NCBI RefSeq assembly: GCF_001465875.1
Contig: NZ_LN901320.1
Span: forward strand, 246,001-310,000
DNA: 64,000 nt
From: Legionella saoudiensis
Lineage (GTDB): Bacteria; Pseudomonadota; Gammaproteobacteria; Legionellales; Legionellaceae
Direction: 5' to 3'
Position 1 is the first letter of the stretch. Each line of letters opens with the position of its first letter. Made by a program: the position numbers and the translations under genes. Of the stretch, positions 18,465 to 31,900 are shown piece by piece. The notes under the pieces are model-generated. The model had not been told where the DNA came from, searched no databases, and was given only the letters and a program-made list of their open reading frames with translations.

Positions 18465-19433
18465 TTAATAGCTTCTTTGCAGGGCAAAATTCGCGAGCTT
18501 AGCTAAGGCGTCTTTATATTGTGATTCGGGTAAAATCACTAAATGAGATAGGGCGGTATCAATTTCCTGGGCGGCAACCTTTTTGGTATATTCAATTGCT
18601 TTCGTTTCTTCAAGCGCAACAAGAATTTCTGGTAAAAATTCCAGGCTTCCCTTTTTTAAACTGTCGGTAATTTGTTGTTTTTGTAACTCCGAGCCATGTT
18701 GCAAGGCATGAATTAAGGGTAAGGTGGCTTTACCATCTGCTAAGTCGTCGCCAATGTTTTTACCAATAGTTTTGGCATCCGAGCAATAATCCAAGGCATC
18801 ATCAATAAGTTGGAAGGCATTCCCCAAATGTAACCCATAAGCATAAAGGCTATCCTGGACTTCTTGAGATGCGCCACTTAGCATCGGACCAATACAGGCG
18901 GACGCCGCAAATAACAAAGCAGTTTTTGCGCGAATAACATCAAAATATTCATCAAAGGTCAGAGTTGGATTATGACGATTTGTTAATTGTTTGACTTCAC
19001 CACAACTGATTTCCAACGCCGTATTAGCAAAAAGTTTTAGAATAGCAGCATTGCCGGAATCCACCATTAACTGGATAGATTGAGTAAATAAATAATCACC
19101 AACTAAGATGCTGGCCTTGCTTCCCCAAATATTATTTGCGGTTTCACGGCCTCTTCTTAACGTGGATTCATCGACCACATCATCATGTAATAAGGTAGCA
19201 GTATGAAAGAATTCGACCATAGCCGCTAAAGCAACATGATTTTGACCTTGATAACCACAAGCATTACTGGCTAATAGCACCAATAGAGGACGCAAGCGTT
19301 TACCGCCGCTTTCAATGACATGGTGAGACATATCATCAATTAAACCTATTTGTGATTCAATTTTATTAACAATTAAAGCATTAACCGCGTTAAAATCATC
19401 AATTACTGTTTCGCGTATACTCTCAATCGTCAT
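18465..19433 (-). CDS. ispB: Octaprenyl diphosphate synthase (trans-polyprenyl synthetase)
   Basis: It makes the all-trans polyprenyl side chain of ubiquinone/menaquinone. The two Asp-rich motifs are LLHDDVVDES (first, DDxxD) and QLIDDALDYCSD (second), with GGKRLRPLLVLLAS near the N-terminus, all typical. Length is 322 residues, as in E. coli IspB (323). In E. coli and many gammaproteobacteria ispB lies next to rplU-rpmA; here rplY, pth and ychF lie between them. Its transcription converges with the 990-residue gene. Confidence 0.93.
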   Translation of the reverse strand: MTIESIRETVIDDFNAVNALIVNKIESQIGLIDDMSHHVIESGGKRLRPLLVLLASNACGYQGQNHVALAAMVEFFHTATLLHDDVVDESTLRRGRETANNIWGSKASILVGDYLFTQSIQLMVDSGNAAILKLFANTALEISCGEVKQLTNRHNPTLTFDEYFDVIRAKTALLFAASACIGPMLSGASQEVQDSLYAYGLHLGNAFQLIDDALDYCSDAKTIGKNIGDDLADGKATLPLIHALQHGSELQKQQITDSLKKGSLEFLPEILVALEETKAIEYTKKVAAQEIDTALSHLVILPESQYKDALAKLANFALQRSY

Positions 19434-19600
19434 TGTTTTTCCTCAACCATTCAATCAGCAAATGCTAAAGTTGTACCGGGTAATTGTCAAGGCATCCATT
19501 CAGCTAATGGTGAAAACCTCAGGTAAATTGTAGAGATATAAGACAAAAAGTAGTATCTGCCTTGAAATGAAATTCACGGCAGATGCTCCATTTACCAATG

Positions 19601-19617
19601 TGTGTAGGTGCTACACA
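19601..19617 (-). other. Hairpin spanning the ychF stop codon
   Basis: TGTGTAG and CTACACA form a perfect 7-base stem with a 3-base loop that includes the ychF TAG stop. It is followed on the minus strand by no T-run, so a terminator role is doubtful; it may protect the 3' end of the ychF message. Confidence 0.3.
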
Positions 19618-20702
19618 TTAAACCGGAAATGCATTACATCGCCATCGCAAACAATATACTCTTTGCCTTCAAGACGCAGTTTTCCTGCTTCTTTGGCACC
19701 TTGTTCACCGCGATAACTGATAAAATCATTATAAGCGATTACTTCAGCTCGGATAAATCCTTTCTCAAAATCGGTATGAATTACCCCTGCTGCTTGCGGG
19801 GCGGTGGCGCCTTTATGAATAGTCCAGGCTCGTACCTCTTTAACACCGGCAGTAAAATAAGTCTGTAATCCTAGAAGGTCATATCCTGCACGAATTACTT
19901 TATGCAGACCCGGTTCGCTTAACCCAAGGCCTTCCATAAACTCTTTACGATCCTCATCATCAAGCTCAACCAGTTCAGCTTCCGTAGCCGCGCATAAAGC
20001 AACAATACTGGCCTTTTCACGCATCGCTAGCTCGCGAACCTTATCCAATAACGGATTATTTTCATAACCATCATCATTAACATTGGCAATATAAAGAACG
20101 GGTTTTGCTGTCAGTAAGAATAAACGACGTGCAATTAGCTCTTCATCAGTGGTTAATTCTAAAGTACGTACTGGATGACCTTCGTCTAAATGAGCTTTAA
20201 TTTTTTCCAAAGCTTTCATTTCTGCAAGGGCTTCTTTATTACCGCTGCGGCTGTTTTTGCCTGCTTTTAGCATGGCCTTTTCAACTGCTTCCATATCGGC
20301 TAAAGCCAATTCAGTGTTAATCACTTCAATATCGCTTAAAGGATCAACGCGGCCTTCCACGTGAATGACATCGGTATTTTCAAAGCAACGCACCACATGA
20401 GCAATGGCATCGGTTTCACGAATATTAGCTAAAAACTGGTTACCTAGACCTTCGCCTTTGGAGGCGCCTTTTACAATACCGGCGATGTCAACGAATTGCA
20501 TGGTTGTAGGAAGTATTTGCTGTGGTTTAACAATCTCACTTAAGGCATCAAGGCGTGGATCGGGAACGGTTACAATACCCACATTCGGTTCAATGGTACA
20601 AAAAGGGTAATTTGCTGCTTCAATGCCTGCCTTAGTTAGGGCATTAAAAAGAGTTGATTTACCCACGTTGGGTAAGCCTACGATTCCACATTTAAATCCC
20701 AT
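19611..20702 (-). CDS. ychF: Redox-regulated ATPase YchF (Obg family)
   Basis: YchF/OLA1 is an Obg-like P-loop protein that prefers ATP and binds ribosomes. The N-terminus [20 protein letters not shown] holds the Walker A motif; [19 protein letters not shown] is switch II; NVND replaces the GTP-specific NKxD, which explains the ATP preference; the C-terminal TGS domain ends with [21 protein letters not shown]. The 363-residue length is exact for the family. It is directly downstream of pth (14 bases), the standard pth-ychF pair. Confidence 0.96.
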   Translation of the reverse strand: MGFKCGIVGLPNVGKSTLFNALTKAGIEAANYPFCTIEPNVGIVTVPDPRLDALSEIVKPQQILPTTMQFVDIAGIVKGASKGEGLGNQFLANIRETDAIAHVVRCFENTDVIHVEGRVDPLSDIEVINTELALADMEAVEKAMLKAGKNSRSGNKEALAEMKALEKIKAHLDEGHPVRTLELTTDEELIARRLFLLTAKPVLYIANVNDDGYENNPLLDKVRELAMREKASIVALCAATEAELVELDDEDRKEFMEGLGLSEPGLHKVIRAGYDLLGLQTYFTAGVKEVRAWTIHKGATAPQAAGVIHTDFEKGFIRAEVIAYNDFISYRGEQGAKEAGKLRLEGKEYIVCDGDVMHFRFNV

Positions 20703-20716
20703 GAATAATACCTCTG

Positions 20717-21286
20717 TTAAGCGTTTAATTGATTCATTGCCCTGGAAATATCACCAGATAAAAGTAAGGGCATTGCTGCGATGCCTCTATCGATTGCATC
20801 AAAAATATGTTGCCTGTCCTGGGTAGACGGTTTATTAAGCACATATTGATGCACTAAGTCTTTATGTCCAGGGTGGCCTATACCAATGCGTAAACGATGG
20901 AAATTGGGGCTGCCTATTTGGGCAATAATGTCTCTTAGACCATTGTGTCCGCCATGTCCACCACCGGTTTTTAATTTAATTCGTCCTGCAGGTAAGTCCA
21001 ATTCGTCATGAACCACTAAGATTTCTTCCGGTTGAATACGGTAAAATTGACTGATTAATCGAGTGGGTTGTCCACTATGATTCATAAATGTTAGTGGTAA
21101 AACCAGTTTGCTTGAATGATTATTCAATTCAAGCTCAGCCAGCTCAGCCTGCATTTTTTTCTCTAATTTGAATGTAGCGCTATGTCGTTGCGCCAAAGCT
21201 GTTGTAAGCCATCCACCGGCATTATGACGCGTATGCTCATAAGCTGTACCTGGATTACGTAAACCAATGATAAGTTTTATCGCCAT
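20717..21286 (-). CDS. pth: Peptidyl-tRNA hydrolase
   Basis: It releases peptides from prematurely dropped peptidyl-tRNA. Motifs seen are [20 protein letters not shown] with the catalytic His near residue 21, PLTFMNHSG, and [20 protein letters not shown] followed by GGHNGLRDI. At 189 residues it is normal length. It is between rplY and ychF, a conserved arrangement (rplY-pth-ychF) for ribosome maintenance genes. Confidence 0.96.
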   Translation of the reverse strand: MAIKLIIGLRNPGTAYEHTRHNAGGWLTTALAQRHSATFKLEKKMQAELAELELNNHSSKLVLPLTFMNHSGQPTRLISQFYRIQPEEILVVHDELDLPAGRIKLKTGGGHGGHNGLRDIIAQIGSPNFHRLRIGIGHPGHKDLVHQYVLNKPSTQDRQHIFDAIDRGIAAMPLLLSGDISRAMNQLNA

Positions 21287-21327
21287 GATGAGTAGGTAGG
21301 ATTAGAATTCTTGGGGTTTAGGGAATC

Positions 21328-21349
21328 AGAGCCAGGCATGCCTGGCTCT
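21328..21349 (-). terminator. Palindrome between rplY and pth
   Basis: AGAGCCAGGCA is followed directly by its reverse complement TGCCTGGCTCT, a 22-base perfect palindrome 15 bases after the rplY stop. There is no T-run after it on either strand, so it is more likely a partial terminator or an mRNA 3' end stabiliser that would raise rplY over pth and ychF. Confidence 0.5.
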
Positions 21350-21364
21350 AATCGCAGAGAAAAA

Positions 21365-22021
21365 TTACTCTTCACCTTTCTCTTCTGAATCAACGGTAGG
21401 TACAGCAGATGCTGGAACTTCTGTTCCTTCTTCAACTGCGCCTGCACGTGACATATGAATGCTCACAACTGGAGCGTCATGGCTACCATCAGTGACATCA
21501 ACAGTTAAGTTTACGCCTTTTGGTAATTTCAGATCTGATAAATGAACAACCTCATCAAGCGCTACTTTAGACATATCAACTTCAATGAACTCTGGAAGAT
21601 CTTTAGCTTGGCAACGAACTTCAACTTGAGTCATTGTGTGGTTAATCATACCACCAGCCTTGATACCAGGAGCTTTTTGCTCGTTGATAAAATGGAGAGG
21701 TACTAACTTAACTAGAACATCTTTCTTAGAAACACGTTGTAAGTCCATATGCATGATTAAAGGCTTGTATGGATGGCGTTGCAATGCTTTTAAAATCACG
21801 TGTTCTACTTTTCCATCAATAGTGATATCAAAAACACTAGAATAAGTACTTTCAGATTCTAATACTTTGATTACTTTGTTGTGTGGGAAAAGAATAGACA
21901 TTGGTTTTTTGTCTCCGCCATAAATAACAGCGGGTACTTTATTTTCAAGACGACGTAGGCGGCGGCTCGCACCTTTCCCCATAACCGTTCTTGTTTCTGC
22001 TTCTAATAGAATATTTGACAT
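21365..22021 (-). CDS. rplY: 50S ribosomal protein L25, long Ctc-type
   Basis: L25 binds 5S rRNA. This is the long form: an N-terminal L25 domain (about 1-95, EAETRTVMGKGASRRLRR, VPAVIYGG) plus a C-terminal TL5/Ctc beta domain (about 100-190), then an acidic tail (EEGTEVPASAVPTVDSEEKG). At 218 residues it is much longer than the 94-residue E. coli protein but usual in other proteobacteria. It heads the rplY-pth-ychF unit and is divergent from rplU across a 289-base gap that must hold both promoters. Confidence 0.95.
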   Translation of the reverse strand: MSNILLEAETRTVMGKGASRRLRRLENKVPAVIYGGDKKPMSILFPHNKVIKVLESESTYSSVFDITIDGKVEHVILKALQRHPYKPLIMHMDLQRVSKKDVLVKLVPLHFINEQKAPGIKAGGMINHTMTQVEVRCQAKDLPEFIEVDMSKVALDEVVHLSDLKLPKGVNLTVDVTDGSHDAPVVSIHMSRAGAVEEGTEVPASAVPTVDSEEKGEE

Positions 22022-22229
22022 TATTTATATGCTCCAAAAATTAAATGGCCCTTACTTAATCCGCGACCAGATTAAATACCAGATCCAAGAATATGTTGAC
22101 ATTTCTTCACTCTTGGCCAAAATATTCAAGGTTGCAAAATAATTGCGTACCTTAAAGACTTTGCTAAAAAATCTGGAAAGGGTGGCGAAGTATACAATAT
22201 TTTAAAATGAACATAAATAGAAATTGCAC

Positions 22230-22258
22230 TTGAAGTCGTTGGCATAATTTCATAGAAT
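22230..22258 (+). promoter_or_regulatory. rplU: Predicted sigma-70 promoter for rplU-rpmA
   Basis: TTGAAG (22230-22235) and TAGAAT (22253-22258) are separated by 17 bases, about 50 bases before the rplU start. The -10 box is a 5/6 match and the -35 has the TTGA core. Nothing else in the 22022-22310 gap is recognisable beyond AT-rich DNA and the divergent rplY leader. Confidence 0.55.
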
Positions 22259-22310
22259 ATGCGACTTTATTGAATTTGTGATAGCCAATCAGGCGAATTG
22301 GAGAAAAATT

Positions 22311-22622
22311 ATGTATGCGGTAATCAAAACTGGCGGTAAGCAATACACCGTAAAGGAAGGCGATGTACTTAAAATCGAATTGCTGCCTGAAGATGTTGGC
22401 AACGAAATTAAATTTGAAGAAGTTTTAATGTTAGCTGATGGTGACAAAATTGTTTGCGGTACGCCATTTGTTGCTAAAGCAATTGTAAAAGCAGAAGTAC
22501 TTGATCATGGCCGTCACAAGAAAGTCAAAATCATCAAGTTCCGTCGTCGTAAGCACCATATGAAACAAATGGGGCACAGACAATATTATTCGCAAGTTAA
22601 AATTACTGCGATAAGCAAGTAA
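22311..22622 (+). CDS. rplU: 50S ribosomal protein L21
   Basis: L21 is a beta-barrel protein of the large subunit that contacts 23S rRNA. The ATG at 22311 has a GGAG ribosome site and gives MYAVIKTGGKQYTVKEGD, the standard start; the frame is open upstream to 22278 but those residues are leader. The end shows KVKIIKFRRRKHHMKQMGHR, the conserved L21 C-terminal signature. Length is 103 residues, exactly the usual size. Confidence 0.97.
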   Translation: MYAVIKTGGKQYTVKEGDVLKIELLPEDVGNEIKFEEVLMLADGDKIVCGTPFVAKAIVKAEVLDHGRHKKVKIIKFRRRKHHMKQMGHRQYYSQVKITAISK

Positions 22623-22634
22623 GAGGGGATAGCA

Positions 22635-22907
22635 ATGGCTCATAAAAAAGCAGGTGGTAGTACTCGTAACGGCCGCGACTCGAATCCTAAGTACCTTGGT
22701 GTGAAGCGCTATGGTGGCCAGTTTGTTAATGCAGGTGAAATCCTTGTAAGACAACGTGGTACTCGTTTCCACGCAGGACCAGGTGTTGGCGTTGGTCGCG
22801 ATCATACTTTATATGCCTTAGTTGAAGGTTTAGTTAAATTCGTAATTAAAGGCGAAAAAAATCGTAAGTATGTAACTATTGTTGCTGAACAAGAAGCTGC
22901 AAGCTAG
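22635..22907 (+). CDS. rpmA: 50S ribosomal protein L27
   Basis: L27 reaches into the peptidyl-transferase centre with its N-terminal tail. The sequence [20 protein letters not shown] is the unprocessed gammaproteobacterial form, lacking the cleavable extension of Firmicutes. [19 protein letters not shown] is the conserved core. Length is 90 residues. It follows rplU by 12 bases and has a GAGGGGA ribosome site. Confidence 0.97.
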   Translation: MAHKKAGGSTRNGRDSNPKYLGVKRYGGQFVNAGEILVRQRGTRFHAGPGVGVGRDHTLYALVEGLVKFVIKGEKNRKYVTIVAEQEAAS

Positions 22908-22937
22908 GAACATATAAGTTCTAGAGATTTGTCTTTA

Positions 22938-25158
<2,221 letters not shown>

Positions 25159-25227
25159 GTGAGTGCTCCTTGAATGCTAATTCACCTTGGGAGTGTATCG
25201 TATAATTTGAAAAATCTGTAATAGTTG

Positions 25228-25256
25228 TTGACTTTTGTGTGCAGATTGCCTAATAA
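25228..25256 (+). promoter_or_regulatory. phhA: Possible promoter upstream of phhA
   Basis: TTGACT and TAATAA lie 17 bases apart, 138 bases before phhA. The leader that follows contains CTTAAG-centred repeats (about 25276-25302) that could be an operator, but no known regulator site is recognised. Confidence 0.35.
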
Positions 25257-25393
25257 CTGAAATTAGTTGATCTGCTAAGCTTAAGTTAAAACTAGCTTAA
25301 GCGCAGCATAAATCAGTTTCGTAGTACATAATTATAGTTAATGAATTGGGTTATCGTGAGATGATCCCTTCCTATATTTAGTAAGGAGAAAGT

Positions 25394-26212
25394 ATGGAGT
25401 TTTCAAGCCGTTATGTTGCACATGTTCCTGATGCGCAGGGATATGTTAATTATTCGGCTGAGGAAAATAAAGTTTGGAGCATTTTGTTTGAACGCCAAAT
25501 AAAATTAATTCCAAATAGGGCGTGTGAATCATTTATTACTGGATTAGAAACTTTAGGTATTACTTCACAAAGCATCCCTCAATTGCCCGATTTAAGCCAG
25601 AAACTTAAAACAAAAACCGGATGGCAAGTCGCACCTGTTGCTGCATTGATTTCGGCACGCGAGTTTTTTGAGCTTTTGGCAAATAAACATTTTCCTGTGG
25701 CAACATTTATTCGTACCGAAGAAGAATTAAACTATGTAAAAGAACCAGATATTTTTCATGAGATTTTTGGCCACTGCCCGATGTTAACGGACAGCGTCTA
25801 TGCTGATTTTGTACATGACTATGCCTGTAAGGTATTAAGCTTTCCCGAAGCAGACTGGCCTTTATTACAACGTATGTTTTGGTATACCGTAGAGTTTGGC
25901 TTAATTAGAAGCCCTGAGGGTTTAAGGGCATATGGTGGAGGCATTCTTTCATCCATAAGTGAAACGGTCTATAGTGTGGAAAGTGATGTTCCATTACGGG
26001 TTTATTTTGATCCTATCGTTGCGTTTCGTACGCCTTATCGAATTGACAGGTTGCAGCCTATCTATTTTGTGATTGATGACTATCAGGTTCTGTATGATTT
26101 TGTTTTATCTGATATTGGCAAGTTGTTAGCGCGTACACGAGAGTTAGGGGAGTTTCCACCCTTATTTGAGGTGGATCCGGGGAATCCTAACATTCATATT
26201 AGGGCTTGTTAG
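25394..26212 (+). CDS. phhA: Phenylalanine 4-monooxygenase
   Basis: This iron- and pterin-dependent enzyme converts phenylalanine to tyrosine. The metal site HEIFGHCPML (H-x4-H) is at about residues 121-126, with the third ligand Glu in the FWYTVEFGLI segment. Other conserved parts are RTEEELNYVKEPDIFHE and GGGILSSISET. Length of 272 residues suits the single-domain bacterial form without the mammalian regulatory domain. In Legionella phenylalanine hydroxylase feeds tyrosine and homogentisate (pigment) metabolism. It has a GGAGAAAG ribosome site and no operon partner. Confidence 0.95.
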   Translation: MEFSSRYVAHVPDAQGYVNYSAEENKVWSILFERQIKLIPNRACESFITGLETLGITSQSIPQLPDLSQKLKTKTGWQVAPVAALISAREFFELLANKHFPVATFIRTEEELNYVKEPDIFHEIFGHCPMLTDSVYADFVHDYACKVLSFPEADWPLLQRMFWYTVEFGLIRSPEGLRAYGGGILSSISETVYSVESDVPLRVYFDPIVAFRTPYRIDRLQPIYFVIDDYQVLYDFVLSDIGKLLARTRELGEFPPLFEVDPGNPNIHIRAC

Positions 26213-26366
26213 ATTGAACGATTCCTAAGTGTAAGTGTTTTTTATCTTTTTTACCGCAAAAAATGATTTTACAGTTCTAGGGATAAAGCGTATTGTAATG
26301 CCGAGATAGTCTTGATAACATCGGCAGACATGCGTTGTCCATTGGCTGTAGGTCAAGGAGCATTAT

Positions 26367-27026
26367 TTGATTAAAGTACTAATTGTTGATGACCATGCAC
26401 TGGTTAGAATGGGAATTCGACGATTACTTGAAGATTTGTCGGATGTAAATGTAGTTGCTGATGCCGAAAGCGGAGAGCAGGCTTTAGCATTGGTTAAACT
26501 GCATGGCCCTGATGTTGTGCTTCTCGATATGAAAATGCCTGGCATTGATGGCTGGGAAGTAACTCGCCGATTAAAAAAATCTAATCCTCATGTGAAAGTA
26601 ATTGCCGTTACTGCAATGTGTTCTGATGTGTTGCCTACTCGGGTTTTGCAATTAGGGGCCATGGGTTACCTAACTAAAGAGTCTGGTGCCGAAGAAATGG
26701 CTGCAGCCATACGTAAAGTAGCGAAGGGCGAAAAATATTTGAGTGCTGAGATTGCCCAGAAAGTGGCAATTAACAGTTTAGAAGAGGTACAAGGTTCGCC
26801 TTTTAATATGTTATCAGAACGTGAGATGCAGGTGATGTTGATGATCACCAGCGGGATGACTGTGCAGGAAATTAGTGACCGTCTATTCCTGAGCACCAAA
26901 ACAATTAATGGATACCGTTATCGTACTTTTGAAAAGCTAGGCATTAAAAATGATGTGGAGCTGACTTACCTAGCGTTAAAACATGGAATTATCGAAAATC
27001 CAACCGATATAGCATCAGAAGACTAA
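26367..27026 (+). CDS. letA: Two-component response regulator LetA (GacA/UvrY family)
   Basis: This is a NarL-type regulator: a receiver domain (about 1-120) with the phospho-acceptor Asp in [14 protein letters not shown] and a LuxR-type HTH (about 150-210, [34 protein letters not shown]). In Legionella LetA, driven by sensor LetS, turns on the small RNAs RsmY/RsmZ that relieve CsrA, switching to the transmissive phase. The start is a TTG at 26367 with an AAGGAG site 6 bases upstream. It is followed by uvrC after one base, the conserved uvrY/letA-uvrC pairing. No LetS gene is in the window. Confidence 0.93.
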   Translation: MIKVLIVDDHALVRMGIRRLLEDLSDVNVVADAESGEQALALVKLHGPDVVLLDMKMPGIDGWEVTRRLKKSNPHVKVIAVTAMCSDVLPTRVLQLGAMGYLTKESGAEEMAAAIRKVAKGEKYLSAEIAQKVAINSLEEVQGSPFNMLSEREMQVMLMITSGMTVQEISDRLFLSTKTINGYRYRTFEKLGIKNDVELTYLALKHGIIENPTDIASED

Positions 27027-27027
27027 T

Positions 27028-28881
27028 ATGCAAAATCGCGCTCAAGAGCTGGCGCAATTTCTTACGAAATTGCCCAGCGATCCAGGTATTTATCGAATGC
27101 TGGATGAGGCAGGTACGGTATTGTATGTTGGAAAGGCATCAAATCTTAAAAAAAGAGTTAGCAGTTATTTTAATAAGCAAAATACTGGGGTTAAAACCCG
27201 CTCTTTAGTGAACCAAATCGCCTCCATTGAGATCTCAGTTACACGTAGTGAAACCGAAGCCTTATTATTAGAAAGCAATCTGATTAAAGCGCTGCGACCC
27301 AAATACAATGTGCTGTTGCGGGATGATAAAACCTATCCTTACATCCACATTTCTGATAATCCTGATTTTCCGCGCATCGAAATTTATCGCTCGAAGAAAA
27401 AACCATTAACGGGCAATTTTTTCGGGCCTTATCCAAGCGTTACTGCAGTTAAAGAAACAATAGTAATTATTCAAAAAGTATTTAAAATTCGCAATTGCCG
27501 GGACAGTTATTTTAACGCACGATCCCGACCTTGTTTACAATATCAAATCAAACGCTGCACAGCCCCTTGTGTCACCTATATTAGCCCAGAGGATTATCAG
27601 CGTTCAATTCAGGATGCGATACGCTTTTTACAAGGAAAAAGCCAATTAATTCTGGATGAAATGGCCACGCGTATGGAAAAGGCAGTAGAGGAGTTACGCT
27701 TTGAGGAGGCCGCGGTACTTCGCGATCAAATTAAAAATTTACGCTTGGTACAAGAGCAACAGGGTATAATGCAGCTTAGTGGTGATGCTGATGCTATTGC
27801 TATTGAGGTAAACCCAGGCTTTTCTTGCATTCAATGCGTTACTATTCGTGAAGGACAGGTATTGGCCAGCCAAAGCTTCTTTCCTTCCATGCCGACAAAG
27901 GGTTTGGATGAAGAGCTGAATATAGATGAATTATGGCAGCAGACTTTTGATGCCTTTATTGGTTTTTATTACCTGGATACGCCAGAGCGTATCCCGCCTT
28001 TGATTATTACCAATCATGCCCTATCTGATCATCAACCCCTACAAGAAGCATTAACGCAAAAGCGGGGCAAGGCCTGTAAAATACAACTTAATCCCCGCGG
28101 GGCTAAATCGCGTTGGATGGATTTTGCCATAAATAATTTGCGTGTTTCTATTGCTGAATATGTGAGTAAGCATTCAACGATGAGGTCGCGTTTTAATGAG
28201 CTAGAAGAATTTCTACAACTTAAAAAACCAATTGAGCGGATGGAATGTTTTGATATTAGTCATACTCAGGGGACGTCAACAGTTGCCTCCTGCGTTGTAT
28301 TTGATCACGAAGGTCCTAACTCCCGTGAATATCGGCGTTTTAACATAGAGGGGATTACGCCTGGTGATGATTATGCCGCTATGGAGCAAGCAATTACGCG
28401 GCGTTTTAAACGGTTGCTTGAGGCTCAATCATTGCCTGATGTATTGATTATTGATGGGGGTAAAGGGCAAGTTGGTGTCGCCCGGCGGGTGCTCGAATCA
28501 TTAAATATTTCTGAGGTGTTATTATTAGGCGTAGCTAAAGGTCCATCACGCAAGGCAGGATGGGAAAAACTAATTTTAGTTCATGAAGAACGAGAATTTA
28601 TTTTACCGGACGAGTCGAAGGCCTTGCATTTATTGCAACATATTCGTGATGAGGCGCATCGTTTTGCTATTACCGCGCATCGCAAGAAAAGACATAAACG
28701 AGGCTTAGAGTCTTCTCTGGAGGCGATTGAAGGAGTAGGAGCTAAACGTCGGCAAGCCTTATTACATCGCTTTGGCGGCATACGTGAATTGGCTAAAGCA
28801 CCTTTAGAAGAAATTGCCAAAGTTCCTGGAATAAATGCACACTTGGCCCAGCGTATTTTTCAACATTTTCATCCTGAATGA
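27028..28881 (+). CDS. uvrC: UvrABC excinuclease subunit C
   Basis: UvrC makes both incisions in nucleotide excision repair. The GIY-YIG domain is at the N-terminus ([20 protein letters not shown]), the UVR/UvrB-binding motif at about 205-240 ([20 protein letters not shown]), the RNase H-like 3' domain with [12 protein letters not shown] and [13 protein letters not shown] in the middle, and helix-hairpin-helix repeats at the end ([33 protein letters not shown]). Length is 617 residues (E. coli 610). Starts one base after letA. Confidence 0.97.
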   Translation: MQNRAQELAQFLTKLPSDPGIYRMLDEAGTVLYVGKASNLKKRVSSYFNKQNTGVKTRSLVNQIASIEISVTRSETEALLLESNLIKALRPKYNVLLRDDKTYPYIHISDNPDFPRIEIYRSKKKPLTGNFFGPYPSVTAVKETIVIIQKVFKIRNCRDSYFNARSRPCLQYQIKRCTAPCVTYISPEDYQRSIQDAIRFLQGKSQLILDEMATRMEKAVEELRFEEAAVLRDQIKNLRLVQEQQGIMQLSGDADAIAIEVNPGFSCIQCVTIREGQVLASQSFFPSMPTKGLDEELNIDELWQQTFDAFIGFYYLDTPERIPPLIITNHALSDHQPLQEALTQKRGKACKIQLNPRGAKSRWMDFAINNLRVSIAEYVSKHSTMRSRFNELEEFLQLKKPIERMECFDISHTQGTSTVASCVVFDHEGPNSREYRRFNIEGITPGDDYAAMEQAITRRFKRLLEAQSLPDVLIIDGGKGQVGVARRVLESLNISEVLLLGVAKGPSRKAGWEKLILVHEEREFILPDESKALHLLQHIRDEAHRFAITAHRKKRHKRGLESSLEAIEGVGAKRRQALLHRFGGIRELAKAPLEEIAKVPGINAHLAQRIFQHFHPE

Positions 28882-28963
28882 GTGTGAGTCCTGTCATTTA
28901 ATCTTCACTTAATTATTCTTTGTTATGATTAATACATGGAAGTTTACTTAGTGATGTGCTCAT

Positions 28964-31900
28964 ATGGTCAGTAAAAAGAAACCACCTGTTGTTCTGCCAA
29001 TAAAGTCCTCTACATTAGGAAGAAGGATGGAAGTTGACCTTGAGCCCTTACATGGTTTTAAGCACTTCTGGCAAGGCGGGCAAGGCGATAAAAGCAGAAT
29101 TTGGCAAGTTTTAGCCGATAATTACATCAATAAACCCTATCTTGATGTACCCGTGCTATTTCGCGGTTATTTTGATATCACACATGACAATTTCACGGTA
29201 CATCATCGTAACCACGATACCACTCACGCCGTAAGACAACGCCTTTATGCTCAAAACTATCTAGAATTAATTCAAAATTATGGCAATGAAGAATATGCAC
29301 CCATTGCGGCAGAAATTAATAACAATGATGAGCTAAAAGCTTGCCTGGAACTTGCCATTTATTTATGTCGTAGTGGTAGAACCAATGAGAAATCTGGCAA
29401 AGATGATCCATCCAATGCCAAACGCTCAGCCGAATTATTTGCGGTGGTGGCTACGGAAATGGGTTTTGACCCAGCCTTAATTGATTTTTTAAAGTTTGCT
29501 GTAGGAACTCATGCGCCTAAATTAGAAAATCACCAGGATTTAGTGAATAAATTACCCGGCGAACATAAGTTAGCCTTAGCGCACTTATTAAAAGGAATAA
29601 TTGATTTAAGTCATCATACTGATTTGGTGCGGTGTAAAGTAGGTCCTCCTAAAGAGCCCGTTCGTGAACAAATCGATGAAGAGTTAGGCGAATTTTTAGA
29701 CCCTACCAAAATTAATGTGAAACGTGCGACCACTAACTTTTTGGTTCATGCTACACAGTTATGCAAAATGACAGGTACGCGCGTTAAATTCGAAACATTT
29801 TCACAGCAGGATAAAGAGAATAATCCTAAATTAAAAGTACAGCATGCACGCGATGTTGCTAGCTCCATGGAGCAATTGCGTGAAGTAAAACTCGATCCAC
29901 ACCGAATTATTCATGAGGGCCCAAAGGGCGATTTTGCGGAATTGTTAAGACAGGTTTCTTTAACAGGAGTTTTGGATTTAACCAATAAGCAAATTAACTC
30001 CGTGCAATTGGAACAAATAAAAAAATGCATTGAAGAAAACCCGATTAAAAAGGCATGCGTACTGGGCGTAAAACCTACCGATGCTCAAAAAGACTTGGTT
30101 GCACTTTTAAAAGAAAAAAGCGCCAAACAAGGCCTTCCGATTGAAATGAACCATACGGAATTTCTTGAGCAAGAGCTTGTAGGGGATTTTAATAGCCAAT
30201 TTCGTCAGCAAGCAATCGACAGACAAAAAGTATCCATGCGTTTTGAGCCATCCCGACTTGGAGCGGCTTATGCCAAAGGATGGGGGGCTTTCTTTTCCCA
30301 ATTATGGAAAGAAATTACAGGCGATGTCCCTAAATTTGGCGGTGATACGCACTATACTCAAATCACTGAGGTTAGGAAGTTATCTAATCCAGCACTAGAA
30401 GAGCATTATAATCAGTTGAAAAAACCGGTTGACCCGATTTCAGGAGTTCTTTCCAAAGAATTGCAAACCATACAGACTGATGATATTCAATTAGAGCCAG
30501 GAGAAATGCTACTTTATCATGGTACTAATGCCGATGTCGCCCCACTAATTATGCAAAATGGCTTTGATGAAGGACGCTGCAAATACGTTCAGGGTAATGG
30601 TTATGGGCCACTAGGTAGAGGTGTTTATTTCACTTCGGAATTATCTAAAGCCGCGACCTTTTCTACGTGTGCTGAATGTAAGCAAAGTGGTATGTGTAGT
30701 TGTGTGAAAAAAGGGACAGACCAGCCTGCCGACCGCGTTGTTTTAGTATGTAAAGTTTTTGTCGGTAATCCAGAAATTGTCCTAAAAAAAGGTGGGCTAC
30801 AAGCTCGCACACGACCACAAGAACCTTTTGACTCCTATATGGCTTTATCTAAAGACATTGATCCTATATCCCAGTTTCGCTCAACTGAGATTTGCGTGCC
30901 TTCAGGAAAACAAATTATTCCACTTTATGAAATACGTTTTAGTTCTCAACCTAATCTAATTAAAGCATCTACCTGGGAAAAAACCATTGAAGAAAATGGC
31001 TCAAAAGGCATACCGGAGGTTAGAGCCTCGGTTAAATTATTAGAGAAGCTGCAAGCATTAAGAGATATTCCTGCTCCTTTTGAGGTGGTAAAAAACCAGG
31101 CGAGTAAGGTTGAGGCTGCTATTGATAGAGCTATAGCCAAATTAAAGTTAAAAGAACAAGCCTTGGAAGTAGACGTATCTAAAAATCAAGGTAGTTTAGA
31201 CAAAATTGCCGTGCAATTACGTGACCTAAATAACTTAAAAGGCCAATTAAACACCCTGCAAAAACAAGAGGTAGATTTAAAACCTACGGTAGAACACGAA
31301 GCAGCGCCCATTAATAAAGGACCTAGCTTCTTACAACGAGTGCTTCGTTTTATTTTGCCTAAGAATTATGCCCTTAAAAGAGAAGGCGCAGAATTGGCAA
31401 CTGAGATTAATAGTGCTGGGAGTCTTAAGGATTTTCGTGCCAACATGATTCAGTGGCTTAACTTAGCAATTGAACGTAATCAGCATAAATCCAGTAATGG
31501 AAATGTGTCTCATCGTGCGGTTATAACGCAAAAGTTAATCCATTTAAGGGATGCATTGCGTGATTTAGAAGGAAAAAACTTGAATGATGAGGATTTAAGT
31601 AAAGAAATTCATCGATTAGTTACCCATACATTAGATGGTTTTAAATCCTATGGTGAACTGGCACCTAGGGTTCTGGATTCAACTGCATATAAGAGTTTAA
31701 GTACGTTTCAAGATACTGCGGCCACTTTTGTAGGCAAGACTTTCTCTACCGTACATAGTGCATTACGGGGCTTGACTGTTTCTAGAACTAATGAATCTGC
31801 ATCAGAACTTCAGCTGGATACCAAGAGCACTAAAGCGCCTATTTCCCAAGACCCACAGCAGGCTCTTGATTTATCAAACTTATTTGAAGTAGAAAAGCCT

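Noticed and set aside
22431..22805. 124-codon minus-strand frame
   Set aside because: It lies across rplU and rpmA in antisense; both ribosomal proteins are certain.
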